Shown: positions 26,454-35,043 of the stretch, piece after piece | Numbering within the stretch: position 1 is the first letter of the stretch | How the letters are laid out: each line of letters starts with the position of its first letter | The notes under the pieces: generated by a model | The model's database searches: none | Seen by the model: only the letters and a program-made list of their open reading frames with translations | Told to the model about the DNA's origin: nothing | Position numbers and translations under genes: made by a program | Assembly (NCBI GenBank): GCA_014654115.1 | Contig: JACWDO010000004.1 | Span: 1-64,000, forward strand | DNA: 64,000 nt | Direction: 5' to 3' | DNA from: Pelagibacterales bacterium SAG-MED17 | Lineage (GTDB): Bacteria; Pseudomonadota; Alphaproteobacteria; Pelagibacterales; Pelagibacteraceae

Positions 26454-27451
26454 TTGAAATTTCTTACAATATTGATCAAGTTTTCAACCATTTCAATTTT
26501 AGTTTCAGGCAGTATACCGTGGCCTAAGTTAAATATATATGGATGGTCTTTAAAAATGCTCAGATATTTTTCAACTTTGTTCTTTAGATTTATTTGGTCA
26601 GTTAATAAAATTGTTGGGTCAAGGCCACCTTGTATTGGTATTTTTATTTCCTTAATTATTTTTTTTGGGTCAACATCATAATCTATGTTTACAGCATCAG
26701 GCTTAACTATTTCACAAAAATTTTTATAATCTTTAATGCCTCTTGGGAAACAAATAACAGGAACCCCTAATTGTTTTACGTATTCAACAATTTTTAATGT
26801 GGGTTCATAAATATACTCTGGAATTTCGTTTTCTAGCAATCCAGCCCAACTATCAAAAATTTGAATTACTTTAGCACCAGCATCAACTTGATTTTTAATG
26901 TGAAGTTTTAAAAATTTATCTATTATTGTTAGTAATTTATTTATCAACAAATCATCTTTATAAAATTCACTTGATAAACCTTTTTTTGGAGATGATTTAT
27001 TTATCATATAAACAAGGATTGTCCAAGGAGCCCCAACAAAACCTATCATATCTCGATTTGTCATTATTGGATTTTTAGACGTCTTAGAAATTGCTTCATA
27101 AACTTTTGAAAGATTTTCTGTAAAGTTTATTTCATCTATCTTATTTATTTTCTCTATTTCTATATCTCCTAGCTTAGGACCATAATTTTTTTCAAATTCA
27201 ACCCTCTGCCCAATTCCATAAGGTAACATTAAAATATCAGAGAAAATTACTGCACCATCAAAACCAAATCTTTTTATAGGTTGAAGAGTAATTTCAGATG
27301 CCAAATCACTATTTAAGCATAATTTAATAAAATTTTGATTTTCTTTTCTTATCTCTCGGAATTCAGGAAGATATCTTCCTGCTTGTCTCATTAACCATAT
27401 AGGATTAATTTTAGTATCTTTATTTTTAATACAGTTAGTTATGGGACTCAT
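26450..27451 (-). CDS. hemE: Uroporphyrinogen decarboxylase
   Basis: HemE decarboxylates uroporphyrinogen III to coproporphyrinogen III. The 333-residue protein carries the N-terminal signature PIWLMRQAGRYLPEFRE with the substrate-binding Arg residues, a central GFVGAPWTILVYMI segment, and the C-terminal NLGHGILPET motif. It is the first gene left of the probable replication origin, the same position it has in Caulobacter and many other alphaproteobacteria. Confidence 0.97.
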   Translation of the reverse strand: MSPITNCIKNKDTKINPIWLMRQAGRYLPEFREIRKENQNFIKLCLNSDLASEITLQPIKRFGFDGAVIFSDILMLPYGIGQRVEFEKNYGPKLGDIEIEKINKIDEINFTENLSKVYEAISKTSKNPIMTNRDMIGFVGAPWTILVYMINKSSPKKGLSSEFYKDDLLINKLLTIIDKFLKLHIKNQVDAGAKVIQIFDSWAGLLENEIPEYIYEPTLKIVEYVKQLGVPVICFPRGIKDYKNFCEIVKPDAVNIDYDVDPKKIIKEIKIPIQGGLDPTILLTDQINLKNKVEKYLSIFKDHPYIFNLGHGILPETKIEMVENLINIVRNFK

Positions 27452-27492
27452 ATAAATAGATATATATTATTTACTGTATTAGTATTATGTAT

Positions 27493-27501
27493 TGTGAATA
27501 A
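27493..27501 (-). promoter_or_regulatory. DnaA box TTATTCACA
   Basis: A perfect match to the TTATNCACA consensus on the minus strand inside the probable origin. I found no second perfect copy in the gap. Confidence 0.6.
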
Positions 27502-27524
27502 CGTAAATTAGTCAATTACCACAG

Positions 27525-27593
27525 TTAATTAACTTTTTATTAACATTCTCAATATTAAATTAGCAAGGTATTTCAAGCTTTAATTAACTTTTT
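27525..27593 (+). repeat. Direct repeats TTAATTAACTTTTT with a CtrA-like site
   Basis: Two identical 14-base copies start at 27525 and 27580, 55 bases apart. The first continues into TTAAC so that 27529-27544 fits TTAA-N7-TTAAC, the binding consensus of the alphaproteobacterial cell-cycle regulator CtrA. The second lacks the downstream half. Confidence 0.5.
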
Positions 27594-27735
27594 CGTCATT
27601 TTTTACATATTAAGTATAACTATAATAACAATTTATAATTTGGTTAACTAAAGGGGAAAAAAGCTAACTTAATTCTACCTAAAGCCTAAATCTGCATTTT
27701 TCTTATTTTACTAATAGTTTATAAACATCTTATAC

Positions 27736-28563
27736 ATGAGAAACTTATACCAAATTTATTTGATATCAGATTCAACAGGTGAAACTCTTGATAGAATTTT
27801 TCTAGCTTTAAAAGCTCAGTTCCCTAATTTTGAGTATGAAACTAATAACTTTTCATTTACTAGAACAGAAAGTCAAACTCTAAGCATCTTAAAACAAGCA
27901 AGAGAAGATAAAAATTCAATAATTTTATACACTATTGTAAATAGTAAATTAGCAAAGTATCTTACAGAGAAAGCCTATGAGAGAAATATACCTTGTTTTG
28001 GGGTTCTTGGAGACTTAATTTTAAATTTTTCAAAAGTCTTAAACCAAAAAGCATCTCACCAACCAAGTGGTCAACATATTTTAAACGAGGAATATTACGA
28101 TAGAATTGAAGCCATTCAGTTCACAATGAACCATGATGATGGAAACCAATTAGATGATGTAGAAAAATCTGATATTATTCTTTTAGGTGTTAGTAGAACA
28201 AGCAAAACCCCAACATCAATTTACCTTGCTAATAGAGGTTTTAAGACATCCAATATTCCGTTGGTTAACAAAGATTCTATACCAAGCAAAGTTATGAAAA
28301 AAAATTTTATGCCATGTGTTGTTGGTTTAGTTACCGAAGCTGAGCGATTATATGATTTGAGAAAAAATAGACTAACTTCTTTAAAGGAAGATCAAAATAG
28401 TGAATATGTTAATATAGATAAAATTCGAGATGAATTAGATAGTGCTAGACAAATATTTAAAGAGAATAATTGGCCGACTATTGATGTAACAAGAAAGTCT
28501 GTTGAGGAAACAGCTGCATCCGTAATTAAAATATATGAAATAAAAAGTAAAAAAAATGCCTAA
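27736..28563 (+). CDS. ppsR: PEP synthase/pyruvate-phosphate dikinase regulatory protein (bifunctional kinase/pyrophosphorylase)
   Basis: This 275-residue DUF299-family protein reversibly phosphorylates PEP synthase or pyruvate-phosphate dikinase with ADP/Pi, controlling gluconeogenic flux. It shows the N-terminal YLISDSTGETLDRI motif and the P-loop-like GVSRTSKTPTSIYLANRG at about 151-168, then NIPLVNKDSIP. It is the first gene right of the probable origin and overlaps maf by 8 bases. The target kinase is not in this window. Confidence 0.92.
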   Translation: MRNLYQIYLISDSTGETLDRIFLALKAQFPNFEYETNNFSFTRTESQTLSILKQAREDKNSIILYTIVNSKLAKYLTEKAYERNIPCFGVLGDLILNFSKVLNQKASHQPSGQHILNEEYYDRIEAIQFTMNHDDGNQLDDVEKSDIILLGVSRTSKTPTSIYLANRGFKTSNIPLVNKDSIPSKVMKKNFMPCVVGLVTEAERLYDLRKNRLTSLKEDQNSEYVNIDKIRDELDSARQIFKENNWPTIDVTRKSVEETAASVIKIYEIKSKKNA

Positions 28564-29140
28564 TATTATTTTGGCTTCAAAAAGTAAAGTTAGAAAAGAA
28601 ATACTGGATAATCATAACGTGCCCTGTAATGTTGAGGCATCAAATGTAGATGAAGAACCAGTAAAAGAAAGTTTACTTAAAGAAGGTGCTTCACCTGAAA
28701 TTATTTCTAAAAACCTCGCTGAATTAAAAGCTAATAAAGTAAGCAATAAAATGACTAATAGCTTAGTTTTAGGAGCAGATAGTGTAATTGATCTAACCGG
28801 TGAGTTAATATCCAAACCAGAGAGTAGGGACGAAGCACTTAACATTTTAAAAAAACTTAATGGAAAAAGGCACTCTTTGATTAGTTCAGTTTGTATATCA
28901 AAAAATGGCTCAATGATTTGGAATTCTACAGATAAAGCACATTTAACAATGAAAAATTTTTCTGAAAATGAATTAATAGAGTATCTAAATAAAATAAGTG
29001 ATGAAAATTTATATGCATATAATGTTTACCAAATTGAAGGCGAGGGAAAAAATTTATTTTCAAATATCGATGGAGATGAGGATACAATAATGGGCCTTCC
29101 CATAAAAAAAATCAAGGAGTATTTAAAACTTCAAAAATGA
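28556..29140 (+). CDS. maf: Maf-family nucleotide pyrophosphatase
   Basis: Maf proteins hydrolyse non-canonical or selected nucleoside triphosphates and act as house-cleaning enzymes. The 194 residues begin ILASKSKVRKEIL (the usual SxSxxR start motif), contain VLGADSVIDL with the catalytic Asp, the SKPESRDEA block, and a late YQIEGEG segment followed by IMGLP. It overlaps ppsR by 8 bases and aroE by 4, matching the conserved maf-aroE-coaE-dnaQ order to the right of alphaproteobacterial origins. Confidence 0.94.
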   Translation: MPNIILASKSKVRKEILDNHNVPCNVEASNVDEEPVKESLLKEGASPEIISKNLAELKANKVSNKMTNSLVLGADSVIDLTGELISKPESRDEALNILKKLNGKRHSLISSVCISKNGSMIWNSTDKAHLTMKNFSENELIEYLNKISDENLYAYNVYQIEGEGKNLFSNIDGDEDTIMGLPIKKIKEYLKLQK

Positions 29141-29928
29141 AAAATTTTTTAGTAATTGGAAATCCAATAGAACATTCATTATCTCCTAAATTACATAATT
29201 ACTGGATAAAAATAAATAATTTAAATGCAATTTATAATAAAAAAAAATTAGAAATTTCTGAGTTAGAAATTTTAATTAAAGATGTAAGAGAGAGAAAAAT
29301 TCACGGTATTAATGTTACTGTCCCATTTAAAAATAATATTATTCCGTTTTTAGATAAATTATCTAGTGAAGCTGAAAAAACACAATCAGTTAATACCATC
29401 TATTTAAAAGATGATATAGTCGTTGGTCATAATACAGATATAGAAGGTTTTGAGTTAGCTATTAAAAATATAAAGTATGACGTTTCAGGAAAAAAAGTAT
29501 TATTATTGGGTGCAGGAGGCGTCTCTCCCTCAATTATATTGGCTTTAAGCAAAATGCGAGCTAATAAAATTTTAATAAGTAACAGAACGCAAAGCAAAGC
29601 TGAAAATTTAAAAAAGACTTTTAAAGAAATCGAGATAGTAGAATGGGGAGCAATCCCCAATTTTGATATGATTATTAATGCTACTAGTTTAGGTTTAAAA
29701 GATAATGAAAATATCAACATAGATTATTCCAAAGTTGGTTCAGGTAAGTTATTTTATGATGTTATATATAATCCTTCTGAAACTAAATTTTTAAAATCTG
29801 CAAAAAAAACTGGAAATAAGGGAGAAAATGGTAAAAAAATGTTTATTTACCAGGCACAAGCTTCTTTTAAAATATGGAATAGTTTAGAACCCACCATAGA
29901 TGAAAAAGTTATGGAGCTTGTAAATTGA
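29137..29928 (+). CDS. aroE: Shikimate dehydrogenase
   Basis: AroE reduces 3-dehydroshikimate with NADPH in aromatic amino-acid synthesis. The 263-residue protein has the substrate motif NPIEHSLSPKLHN, the catalytic Lys in NVTVPFKNNI, the NADP motif LLGAGGVSPSI at about 122-132, ISNRTQSKAE, and INATSLGL. The start overlaps maf as ATGA; the TGA stop overlaps the TTG start of coaE. Length is normal for the family. Confidence 0.96.
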   Translation: MKNFLVIGNPIEHSLSPKLHNYWIKINNLNAIYNKKKLEISELEILIKDVRERKIHGINVTVPFKNNIIPFLDKLSSEAEKTQSVNTIYLKDDIVVGHNTDIEGFELAIKNIKYDVSGKKVLLLGAGGVSPSIILALSKMRANKILISNRTQSKAENLKKTFKEIEIVEWGAIPNFDMIINATSLGLKDNENINIDYSKVGSGKLFYDVIYNPSETKFLKSAKKTGNKGENGKKMFIYQAQASFKIWNSLEPTIDEKVMELVN

Positions 29929-30512
29929 TTAAAATTGCTGTGCTTGGTGATATTGGGTCAGGAAAGAGTTTTGTTGCAAAACAATTTGGCTACCCAGTAT
30001 TTGATGCTGATAAAGAAGTCACAAAGATTTATAGAAGTGATAGGTCGTGTTATAAAAAAATTAAAAAAAATTTTCCAAGTTTTATTAATTCAAAAATAAT
30101 AAAAAAAAATGAGCTTGGAAATGTCATAAGAGAAAATAAAAAAAATCTAAAAAAAATTTCAGATATAGTCCATCCAATAGTAAGAAAAAGAATGCATAGT
30201 TTTATTAAAAAGAATAATAAAAAAAAAATGTTGGTTTTTGATATACCTCTCTTGGTTGAAAATAAACTGTATGATAAAAATTTTTATTTAATTTTCATTC
30301 AAGCCGCTAAAAATGAAATTGATATAAGACTTAAAAAAAGACCACTTTATAATAAAAATATTATAAATAGTCTTAGAAAAGCTCAAAAATCTCTTCTTTA
30401 TAAGAAAAAGATTTCCAATTTTATTTTAAAAAATAATTTTAAACTTCAAACTGTAAAAAAAAGAATTAAAATAATTAAGAAAGAAATAATTAATGAAAGA
30501 AATAGTTCTTGA
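29925..30512 (+). CDS. coaE: Dephospho-CoA kinase
   Basis: CoaE phosphorylates dephospho-CoA, the last step of coenzyme A synthesis. The 195-residue product starts at a TTG (MIKIAVLGDIGSGKS) with a clear P-loop at about residues 8-15, then FDADKEV, VHPIVRKRM and VFDIPLLVENKLYD signatures. It is extremely Lys/Asn-rich in the C-terminal half. The TTG lies within the aroE stop (TTGA), and the 3' end overlaps dnaQ by 20 bases, so expression is tightly coupled. Confidence 0.94.
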   Translation: MIKIAVLGDIGSGKSFVAKQFGYPVFDADKEVTKIYRSDRSCYKKIKKNFPSFINSKIIKKNELGNVIRENKKNLKKISDIVHPIVRKRMHSFIKKNNKKKMLVFDIPLLVENKLYDKNFYLIFIQAAKNEIDIRLKKRPLYNKNIINSLRKAQKSLLYKKKISNFILKNNFKLQTVKKRIKIIKKEIINERNSS

Positions 30513-31158
30513 TACTGAAACAACCGGTTTATCTGTTAGAGATGGACACCGAATAGTTGAAATTGGATGTATAGAGTTAGATAATTTAGTACCCACAAAA
30601 AATATATTTCATTTTTATTTAAATCCTGAAAGAAAAGTATCTGAAAAAGCATTTGAGGTTCATGGATATTCAGATGAATTTTTATCAACTAAGCAAAAAT
30701 TTGCTGAAATAGCTGATGATTTTATTGAATTTATAAAGGATAAGAAGATTATAATCCATAACGCAGAGTTCGATATTGGTCATCTAAATAACGAATTAGC
30801 TTTAGTAGGTAAAAAAAAAATAAATATTTCGAATGTTATAGATACCTTAGAATTAGCTAGAAATAAATTTCCTGGATCAGGTATTAGTCTTGATGCGTTA
30901 TGTAAAAGGTTTAGAATCGATAATTCAAAAAGAATGAAGCATACTGCTTTGATTGATTGTGAGTTACTTGCAAAAGTCTATATAAATTTAATTGACCAAA
31001 AAGAACCAACTCTGAATCTAGCAGACAATAATGAGTCTAAGGTTTCAATAAGTGAAGGTAGTTTGGAATATTTTAAAAAAGTAATTATTCCATCTGAGAA
31101 GGAATTGTCTGATCATAAAGAATTTCTAAAAAGAAACTTAAAAAAAAATTTTTTTTAG
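30493..31158 (+). CDS. dnaQ: DNA polymerase III epsilon (proofreading) subunit
   Basis: DnaQ is the 3'-5' exonuclease of the replicative polymerase. The 221 residues contain the three DEDDh motifs: ExoI LDTETTGLS at about 6-14, ExoII HNAEFDIGHL at about 90-100, and ExoIII HTALIDCELLAKVY near residues 150-160. It ends the maf-aroE-coaE-dnaQ operon and overlaps the convergent secB-like gene by 4 bases (TTAG). A C-terminal tail of about 50 residues probably contacts the alpha subunit. Confidence 0.95.
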   Translation: MKEIVLDTETTGLSVRDGHRIVEIGCIELDNLVPTKNIFHFYLNPERKVSEKAFEVHGYSDEFLSTKQKFAEIADDFIEFIKDKKIIIHNAEFDIGHLNNELALVGKKKINISNVIDTLELARNKFPGSGISLDALCKRFRIDNSKRMKHTALIDCELLAKVYINLIDQKEPTLNLADNNESKVSISEGSLEYFKKVIIPSEKELSDHKEFLKRNLKKNFF

Positions 31159-31577
31159 TTTAATCTTTCATTATATAATTTTTCAAAATCAATTTTAGAA
31201 CCAAATTTTAAATCAGGTAAACCAGAGTTTCTTAAAATATTTAAAAATTTATTCTCTAATTCTGGATATATTTTTGTTTGTAAGTCACATAGAACAATTT
31301 TTTCCAGCTCATTTTTTTTAATTTGCACATCTAATATATCAATTGCAGTTGCATATTTAATTTGGAAAAAACCTTTTTCCTGTTTCTTATTTGGGTTTTC
31401 GTAAGTTAAAGTTGTAAGAACTTCTATCATTTTTCTTTTTAATGGCTTTGATTTTATATCAACTTTCATTTGATATTCTGGAATAGTGTTCCTAATTGTA
31501 ATCAGAGTCTCTGGGCTAGGTATTTCTACTGACAAATCTTGAATATAACTGACGATTATTTTATATTTATTTTCCAT
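31155..31577 (-). CDS. secB: Protein-export chaperone SecB-like
   Basis: The 140-residue protein fits SecB, the tetrameric cytosolic chaperone that holds preproteins for SecA. It has an early YIQDLSVEIPSPET motif (similar to YVKDLSFENPNAP in other SecBs), alternating beta strands, and a late LRNSGLPDLKFGSKIDFEKLYN helix region. Sequence is divergent and slightly short. Position beside dnaQ and fxsA agrees with the alphaproteobacterial origin neighbourhood. It overlaps fxsA by 11 bases. Confidence 0.85.
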   Translation of the reverse strand: MENKYKIIVSYIQDLSVEIPSPETLITIRNTIPEYQMKVDIKSKPLKRKMIEVLTTLTYENPNKKQEKGFFQIKYATAIDILDVQIKKNELEKIVLCDLQTKIYPELENKFLNILRNSGLPDLKFGSKIDFEKLYNERLN

Positions 31578-31995
31578 CCTTATCCTCTATATCCTCATAC
31601 TCACCCTCTATGTAATCTTTTTCGCTAGTCCTATTTTTTTTTTTAGATGAATATTTTTTTGTATATTTACTTAAAATTATTTTTCTTGTAACTGGGAAAA
31701 CTAATAAAATACCGATTATGTCTGTTGCAAAGCCTGGTAAAATTAATAGTAAAGCCGCAAAAGCAATTGCAGCTCCAGAAATAATTTCATAAAGAGGCAT
31801 TTCGTTTTTAAATAATTGTGACATTCCGGAACGCAATGTGTTAAACCCTTCATATCTCGCGTACCAAATACCTGCAACTGCAGTTATTGCTATTAGTAAA
31901 ATGGTGTTTAATGCACCTATTTGTGAGCCAACTTTTATGAAAAGGTAAATTTCGATTAAAGGTATCCCTAAAATAAGAATTATTGCTGTGTTCAT
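31567..31995 (-). CDS. fxsA: FxsA-family membrane protein
   Basis: The 142-residue protein has the FxsA pattern: an N-terminal helix (IILILGIPLIEIYLFIKVG), a second hydrophobic segment (NTILLIAITAVAGIWYARYEG), and a third (GAAIAFAALLLILPGFATDIIGILLVFPVTR). The tail is highly charged and cytoplasmic. FxsA influences phage exclusion in E. coli when overexpressed; the normal role is unknown. It is the first gene of the minus-strand pair fxsA-secB and is divergent from the Tim44-like gene, with facing promoters. Confidence 0.88.
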   Translation of the reverse strand: MNTAIILILGIPLIEIYLFIKVGSQIGALNTILLIAITAVAGIWYARYEGFNTLRSGMSQLFKNEMPLYEIISGAAIAFAALLLILPGFATDIIGILLVFPVTRKIILSKYTKKYSSKKKNRTSEKDYIEGEYEDIEDKDGK

Positions 31996-32003
31996 TTGTC
32001 TAT

Positions 32004-32032
32004 AATGTAAATTGCAGGTTGAAATTAATCAA
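32004..32032 (-). promoter_or_regulatory. Candidate fxsA promoter
   Basis: On the minus strand TTGATT and TACATT are 17 bases apart; the -10 ends eight bases before the ATG, predicting an almost leaderless mRNA. Its -35 lies two bases from that of the divergent gene. Confidence 0.5.
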
Positions 32033-32047
32033 CATAGTAAATATTAT
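32019..32047 (+). promoter_or_regulatory. Candidate promoter of the Tim44-like gene
   Basis: TTGAAA and TATTAT are 17 bases apart; only six bases separate the -10 from the ATG at 32054, so transcription should begin at the start codon itself. Confidence 0.55.
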
Positions 32048-32053
32048 TAGTAT

Positions 32054-32644
32054 ATGAATTATAGCTTCGAATATATCGATATAATACTACTCGCAATGAT
32101 AGCAGGATTTATTTTCCTTAGATTAAGAGGAATTTTAGGAAAAAAAACGGGTTTTGAGGAAAATATTAATTCAAGTTTCCCTCACGAAGAAGTTCCAGAA
32201 ACTAAAGTTTCTCCCGTTTTAAATGCTGAAACTTTTGACGATGCAGCAAAAAAAGATTTTCTTAATGGAGCGAAGATAGCTTACGAAAGTGTTATTACTA
32301 GTTTTTCAAAAGGAGACCTCAAATCAATAAAAAATCTTCTGGCAAAAGATGTATATGATCAATTTGATGAAGCCATCAGGGATAAACAAGCAAGAAATGA
32401 AACTTCAGATACCACATTCATAGGCATTAACTCTGCAGAAATCAAAGATCATAATCAAAACAAAAATATGCTTGAAGTAAGTGTAGAATTTGTAAGTGAA
32501 ATTATATCTTGTATCAAAGACAAAGATAATAAAGTCGTTTCGGGTGATGCTCAAAAAGTAAAAAAAGTCCTAGATACTTGGAAATTTATTAAAGACAGTA
32601 CATCAAAAAATCCTAACTGGTTAATAGTAGACACCCAGGCCTAG
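32054..32644 (+). CDS. Tim44/TimA-family membrane-anchored adaptor
   Basis: The 196-residue protein has one N-terminal membrane helix (YIDIILLAMIAGFIFLRLRGILG) and a soluble Tim44-like domain (about 70-195) with FLNGAKIAYESVITSFSKGDL and late VLDTWKFIKDSTSKNPNWLIVDTQA, the family's signature ending. In mitochondria the related Tim44 domain tethers Hsp70 to the translocase. The bacterial role is unclear but probably membrane protein-related. The flanking order secB-fxsA-tim44-smr is conserved in alphaproteobacteria, although the usual mltA between the last two is absent here. Confidence 0.88.
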   Translation: MNYSFEYIDIILLAMIAGFIFLRLRGILGKKTGFEENINSSFPHEEVPETKVSPVLNAETFDDAAKKDFLNGAKIAYESVITSFSKGDLKSIKNLLAKDVYDQFDEAIRDKQARNETSDTTFIGINSAEIKDHNQNKNMLEVSVEFVSEIISCIKDKDNKVVSGDAQKVKKVLDTWKFIKDSTSKNPNWLIVDTQA

Positions 32645-33061
32645 TTGATTAAAAAAATATCAGACAAAGACAAAAAAGACTGGCAAGACTTTTTAAATAG
32701 TACTGAAAAATTAGAAATTAAAGATCAAAAAATTTCTTCAACACCCAATAGATACATCGAACAATCCATTGATTTACATGGTTATACTTTAGAAGAAGCA
32801 AACCAAAAAATGACTTCCTATATAGAAGAATGTTTCTTAAATGGAGTTAATAAAATTAGTGTAATCACAGGAAAGGGTCTAAGATCAAAAAATTTAAATG
32901 ATCCATACCAATCTAACAATTTGAGTATATTAAAACATTCAGTACCTAATTTTATTAAAAACAATGATCATCTAATGAGTAAAATTATTAGTATAGATTT
33001 TGAGGCTGTTGAAAATCCGTCTGTTGGAAATTTTGATATTTTTTTGAAAAAAAAAAAATAA
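32645..33061 (+). CDS. Smr-domain protein (DNA/RNA-binding nuclease-like)
   Basis: The 138-residue product begins at a TTG that directly abuts the previous stop. The C-terminal Smr domain has the IDLHGYTLEEA motif at about residues 38-48 and the VITGKGLRSK motif near residue 80. Small MutS-related domains nick or bind nucleic acids; some act on stalled translation complexes. This stand-alone form follows the Tim44-like gene in alphaproteobacteria. It ends 3 bases before the convergent hslU. Confidence 0.85.
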   Translation: MIKKISDKDKKDWQDFLNSTEKLEIKDQKISSTPNRYIEQSIDLHGYTLEEANQKMTSYIEECFLNGVNKISVITGKGLRSKNLNDPYQSNNLSILKHSVPNFIKNNDHLMSKIISIDFEAVENPSVGNFDIFLKKKK

Positions 33062-33064
33062 CTA

Positions 33065-34435
33065 TTACAAAATAAATTTTGAAAGATCTGCGTCTTTAAC
33101 AAGTTCACCAATATTTTTCTTAATATAATCCGAGTCTATGCTGATTTTTTCACCAGCTCTATCTGTTGCCGTAAAACTAATTTCATCTAAAACTCTTTCA
33201 ATAATAGTATGCAGTCTTCTAGCCCCAATATTTTCAACGGTCGTATTCACTTCGCTTGCGATTGTTGCAATTGTATCTATTCCATCTTCAGTAAATTCTA
33301 AGTCAACGTTTTCTGTTTTAAGTAGAGCTTTGTATTGTTTTATTAAACTATTGTCTGGCTCTTTAAGAATTCGCTTAAAATCATCACTATTCAATGCATC
33401 TAGCTCAACTCTGATTGGCAATCTTCCTTGAAGCTCAGGTAAAAGATCTGATGGTTTTGCTAATTGAAATGCCCCAGAAGCTATAAATAATATGTGGTCT
33501 GTTTTGATTGGACCGTATTTAGTGCTTACTGTTGTACCCTCTATTAAAGGAAGCAAGTCTCTTTGAACCCCTTCTCTCGATACATCGCCGCCAACTCTAT
33601 CAGTTCTTGCTGAAATTTTATCTATTTCATCTAAAAATACGATACCATTGTTCTCAGTAGTATTTTTTGCTGATTTAATAATTTTGTCTTGTTCGATTAA
33701 TTTATCAGCCTCCTCATTTAATAAAATTTCGTGAGATTCTTTAACAGACATTTTTTTCTTTTTAGCTTTTTGGCCCATTGATTTTCCAAGCATATCTGAA
33801 ATATTAATCATGCCGACATTTGCACCAGGCATCCCAGGAATTTCAAATGATGGCATTCCACTATTACTTTCTGTAACAGCTACCTCAATTTCATTATCGT
33901 CTAGGTCGCCATCTCTTAATCTTTTCCTAAAACTTTCTCTTGTTGCTACACTTGCTTTATTTCCAACAATTGCATCAAGAACCCTGTCCTCTGCTAGTTT
34001 CTGTGCCTTTGAATGAACTTCTTTTCTTTTTTTCACTTTTTCCATTGCAATAGCAATCTCTAAAAGATCTCTAATTATTTGTTCAACATCTCTTCCTACA
34101 TATCCTACTTCTGTAAATCTTGTTGCTTCAACTTTAACAAAGGGTGCTTCAGCTAATTTTGACAACCTTCTAGATATTTCTGTTTTACCAACTCCAGTTG
34201 GTCCCATCATAAGAATATTTTTTGGAAGAACTTCATCTTTCATATCACCTTCTAAAGCTTGTCTTCTCCATCTATTTCTCAAAGCAATAGCAACAGCTCT
34301 CTTTGCATTATTTTGTCCAACAACAAATCTATCTAACTCAGATACTATTTCTCTTGGAGTTAATGAATTTTGAATACTATTCTTTTCTTTCCTAACTTTT
34401 GAATTTGGTAGCGTTGTGACGTTTGATTTTTCCAT
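33065..34435 (-). CDS. hslU: ATP-dependent protease ATPase subunit HslU (ClpY)
   Basis: HslU is the AAA+ unfoldase that feeds substrates to HslV. The 456-residue protein includes [17 protein letters not shown] near the start, Walker [10 protein letters not shown], an intermediate I domain with a GMPGANVG-type segment, Walker [11 protein letters not shown], and the sensor 2 region IGARRLHTI. The C terminus ends LSKFIL, similar to the HslV-docking tail. One base separates it from hslV; they form a heat-shock type operon. Confidence 0.97.
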   Translation of the reverse strand: MEKSNVTTLPNSKVRKEKNSIQNSLTPREIVSELDRFVVGQNNAKRAVAIALRNRWRRQALEGDMKDEVLPKNILMMGPTGVGKTEISRRLSKLAEAPFVKVEATRFTEVGYVGRDVEQIIRDLLEIAIAMEKVKKRKEVHSKAQKLAEDRVLDAIVGNKASVATRESFRKRLRDGDLDDNEIEVAVTESNSGMPSFEIPGMPGANVGMINISDMLGKSMGQKAKKKKMSVKESHEILLNEEADKLIEQDKIIKSAKNTTENNGIVFLDEIDKISARTDRVGGDVSREGVQRDLLPLIEGTTVSTKYGPIKTDHILFIASGAFQLAKPSDLLPELQGRLPIRVELDALNSDDFKRILKEPDNSLIKQYKALLKTENVDLEFTEDGIDTIATIASEVNTTVENIGARRLHTIIERVLDEISFTATDRAGEKISIDSDYIKKNIGELVKDADLSKFIL

Positions 34436-34436
34436 T

Positions 34437-34952
34437 CTAAATTTTCTCTATGTTTAAATTATCATTAGTGAAAACACATATTTCAGATGCAACTTTAATT
34501 GCCTTTTTTGCAATCTCTTCTGCTGACAAATCTGTATCCATTAATACTTTAGCAGATGCTAATGCATAATTTCCACCAGATCCTATTCCAATAACATCTC
34601 CTTCAGGCTCTAAAACATCACCAGTTCCTGAAATAATAAAACTATTTTCCTTATCTCCTACTGCCATCAAGGCTTCTAATCTTCTTAAATACTTATCTGT
34701 TCGCCAATCTTTAGCTAATTCAACAGCTGCTCTTGCTAAATTTCCAGCATGTTTTTCTAGTTTAGATTCTAATCTTTCAAATAATGTTAAGGCATCTGCC
34801 GTAGAACCAGCAAATCCCGCGATCACATTTCTTTTCTCAATCTTACGAACTTTATTTGCAGTTTTCTTAATTACTGTATTTCCCATGCTTACTTGGCCAT
34901 CACCTGCAACTACTACTTCATTGTTTTTTCTTATTAATACTATTGTTGTCAT
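34437..34952 (-). CDS. hslV: ATP-dependent protease peptidase subunit HslV (ClpQ)
   Basis: HslV is the proteasome-like Thr protease partner of HslU. The 171-residue protein starts [11 protein letters not shown]; removal of Met exposes the catalytic Thr. It shows [15 protein letters not shown], the [17 protein letters not shown] block, and [16 protein letters not shown]. The start is fixed by the catalytic Thr at position 2. The only promoter-like signal ends five bases before the ATG, so the transcript may be leaderless and the regulation heat-shock dependent. Confidence 0.97.
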   Translation of the reverse strand: MTTIVLIRKNNEVVVAGDGQVSMGNTVIKKTANKVRKIEKRNVIAGFAGSTADALTLFERLESKLEKHAGNLARAAVELAKDWRTDKYLRRLEALMAVGDKENSFIISGTGDVLEPEGDVIGIGSGGNYALASAKVLMDTDLSAEEIAKKAIKVASEICVFTNDNLNIEKI

Positions 34953-34957
34953 GGATT

Positions 34958-34987
34958 ATAGATGGATACTAAATCCAATAGTTCAAG
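34958..34987 (-). promoter_or_regulatory. Candidate heat-shock (sigma-32-type) promoter of hslVU
   Basis: On the minus strand CTTGAA and CCATCTAT are 16 bases apart. This resembles the alphaproteobacterial RpoH consensus (CTTGAA and a CCCATnT-like -10). It fits the known heat-shock control of hslVU. The -10 ends five bases before the ATG. Confidence 0.45.
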
Positions 34988-35003
34988 ACCGAGGCTAGAA
35001 TTA

Positions 35004-35032
35004 TTGCCATAATTGAATAATAGATATATACC
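35004..35032 (+). promoter_or_regulatory. Candidate promoter of the his operon
   Basis: TTGCCA and TATACC are 17 bases apart, ending 11 bases before the hisB ATG. It lies beside the divergent hslV signal in a 91-base gap. Confidence 0.35.
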
Positions 35033-35043
35033 TTTTTCAGATT

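Larger units (their letters stand above)
27452..27735. other. Probable chromosomal replication origin (oriC)
   Basis: This 284-base gap is the longest non-coding stretch in the window. It lies between hemE and the PpsR-maf-aroE-coaE-dnaQ block, the position of oriC in Caulobacter and relatives. It holds one perfect DnaA box on the minus strand (TTATTCACA, 27493-27501), two copies of TTAATTAACTTTTT, one matching the CtrA-type TTAA-N7-TTAAC spacing, and very AT-rich DNA that could unwind. Genes on either side mostly point away from it, and parS sites and parAB lie within 10 kb. Synteny is the strongest evidence; no functional test is possible here. Confidence 0.68.

Noticed and set aside
27452-27735. 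Small protein-coding gene in the hemE-ppsR gap
   Set aside because: No ORF of useful length with a plausible start is seen; stops are frequent in all frames I read.
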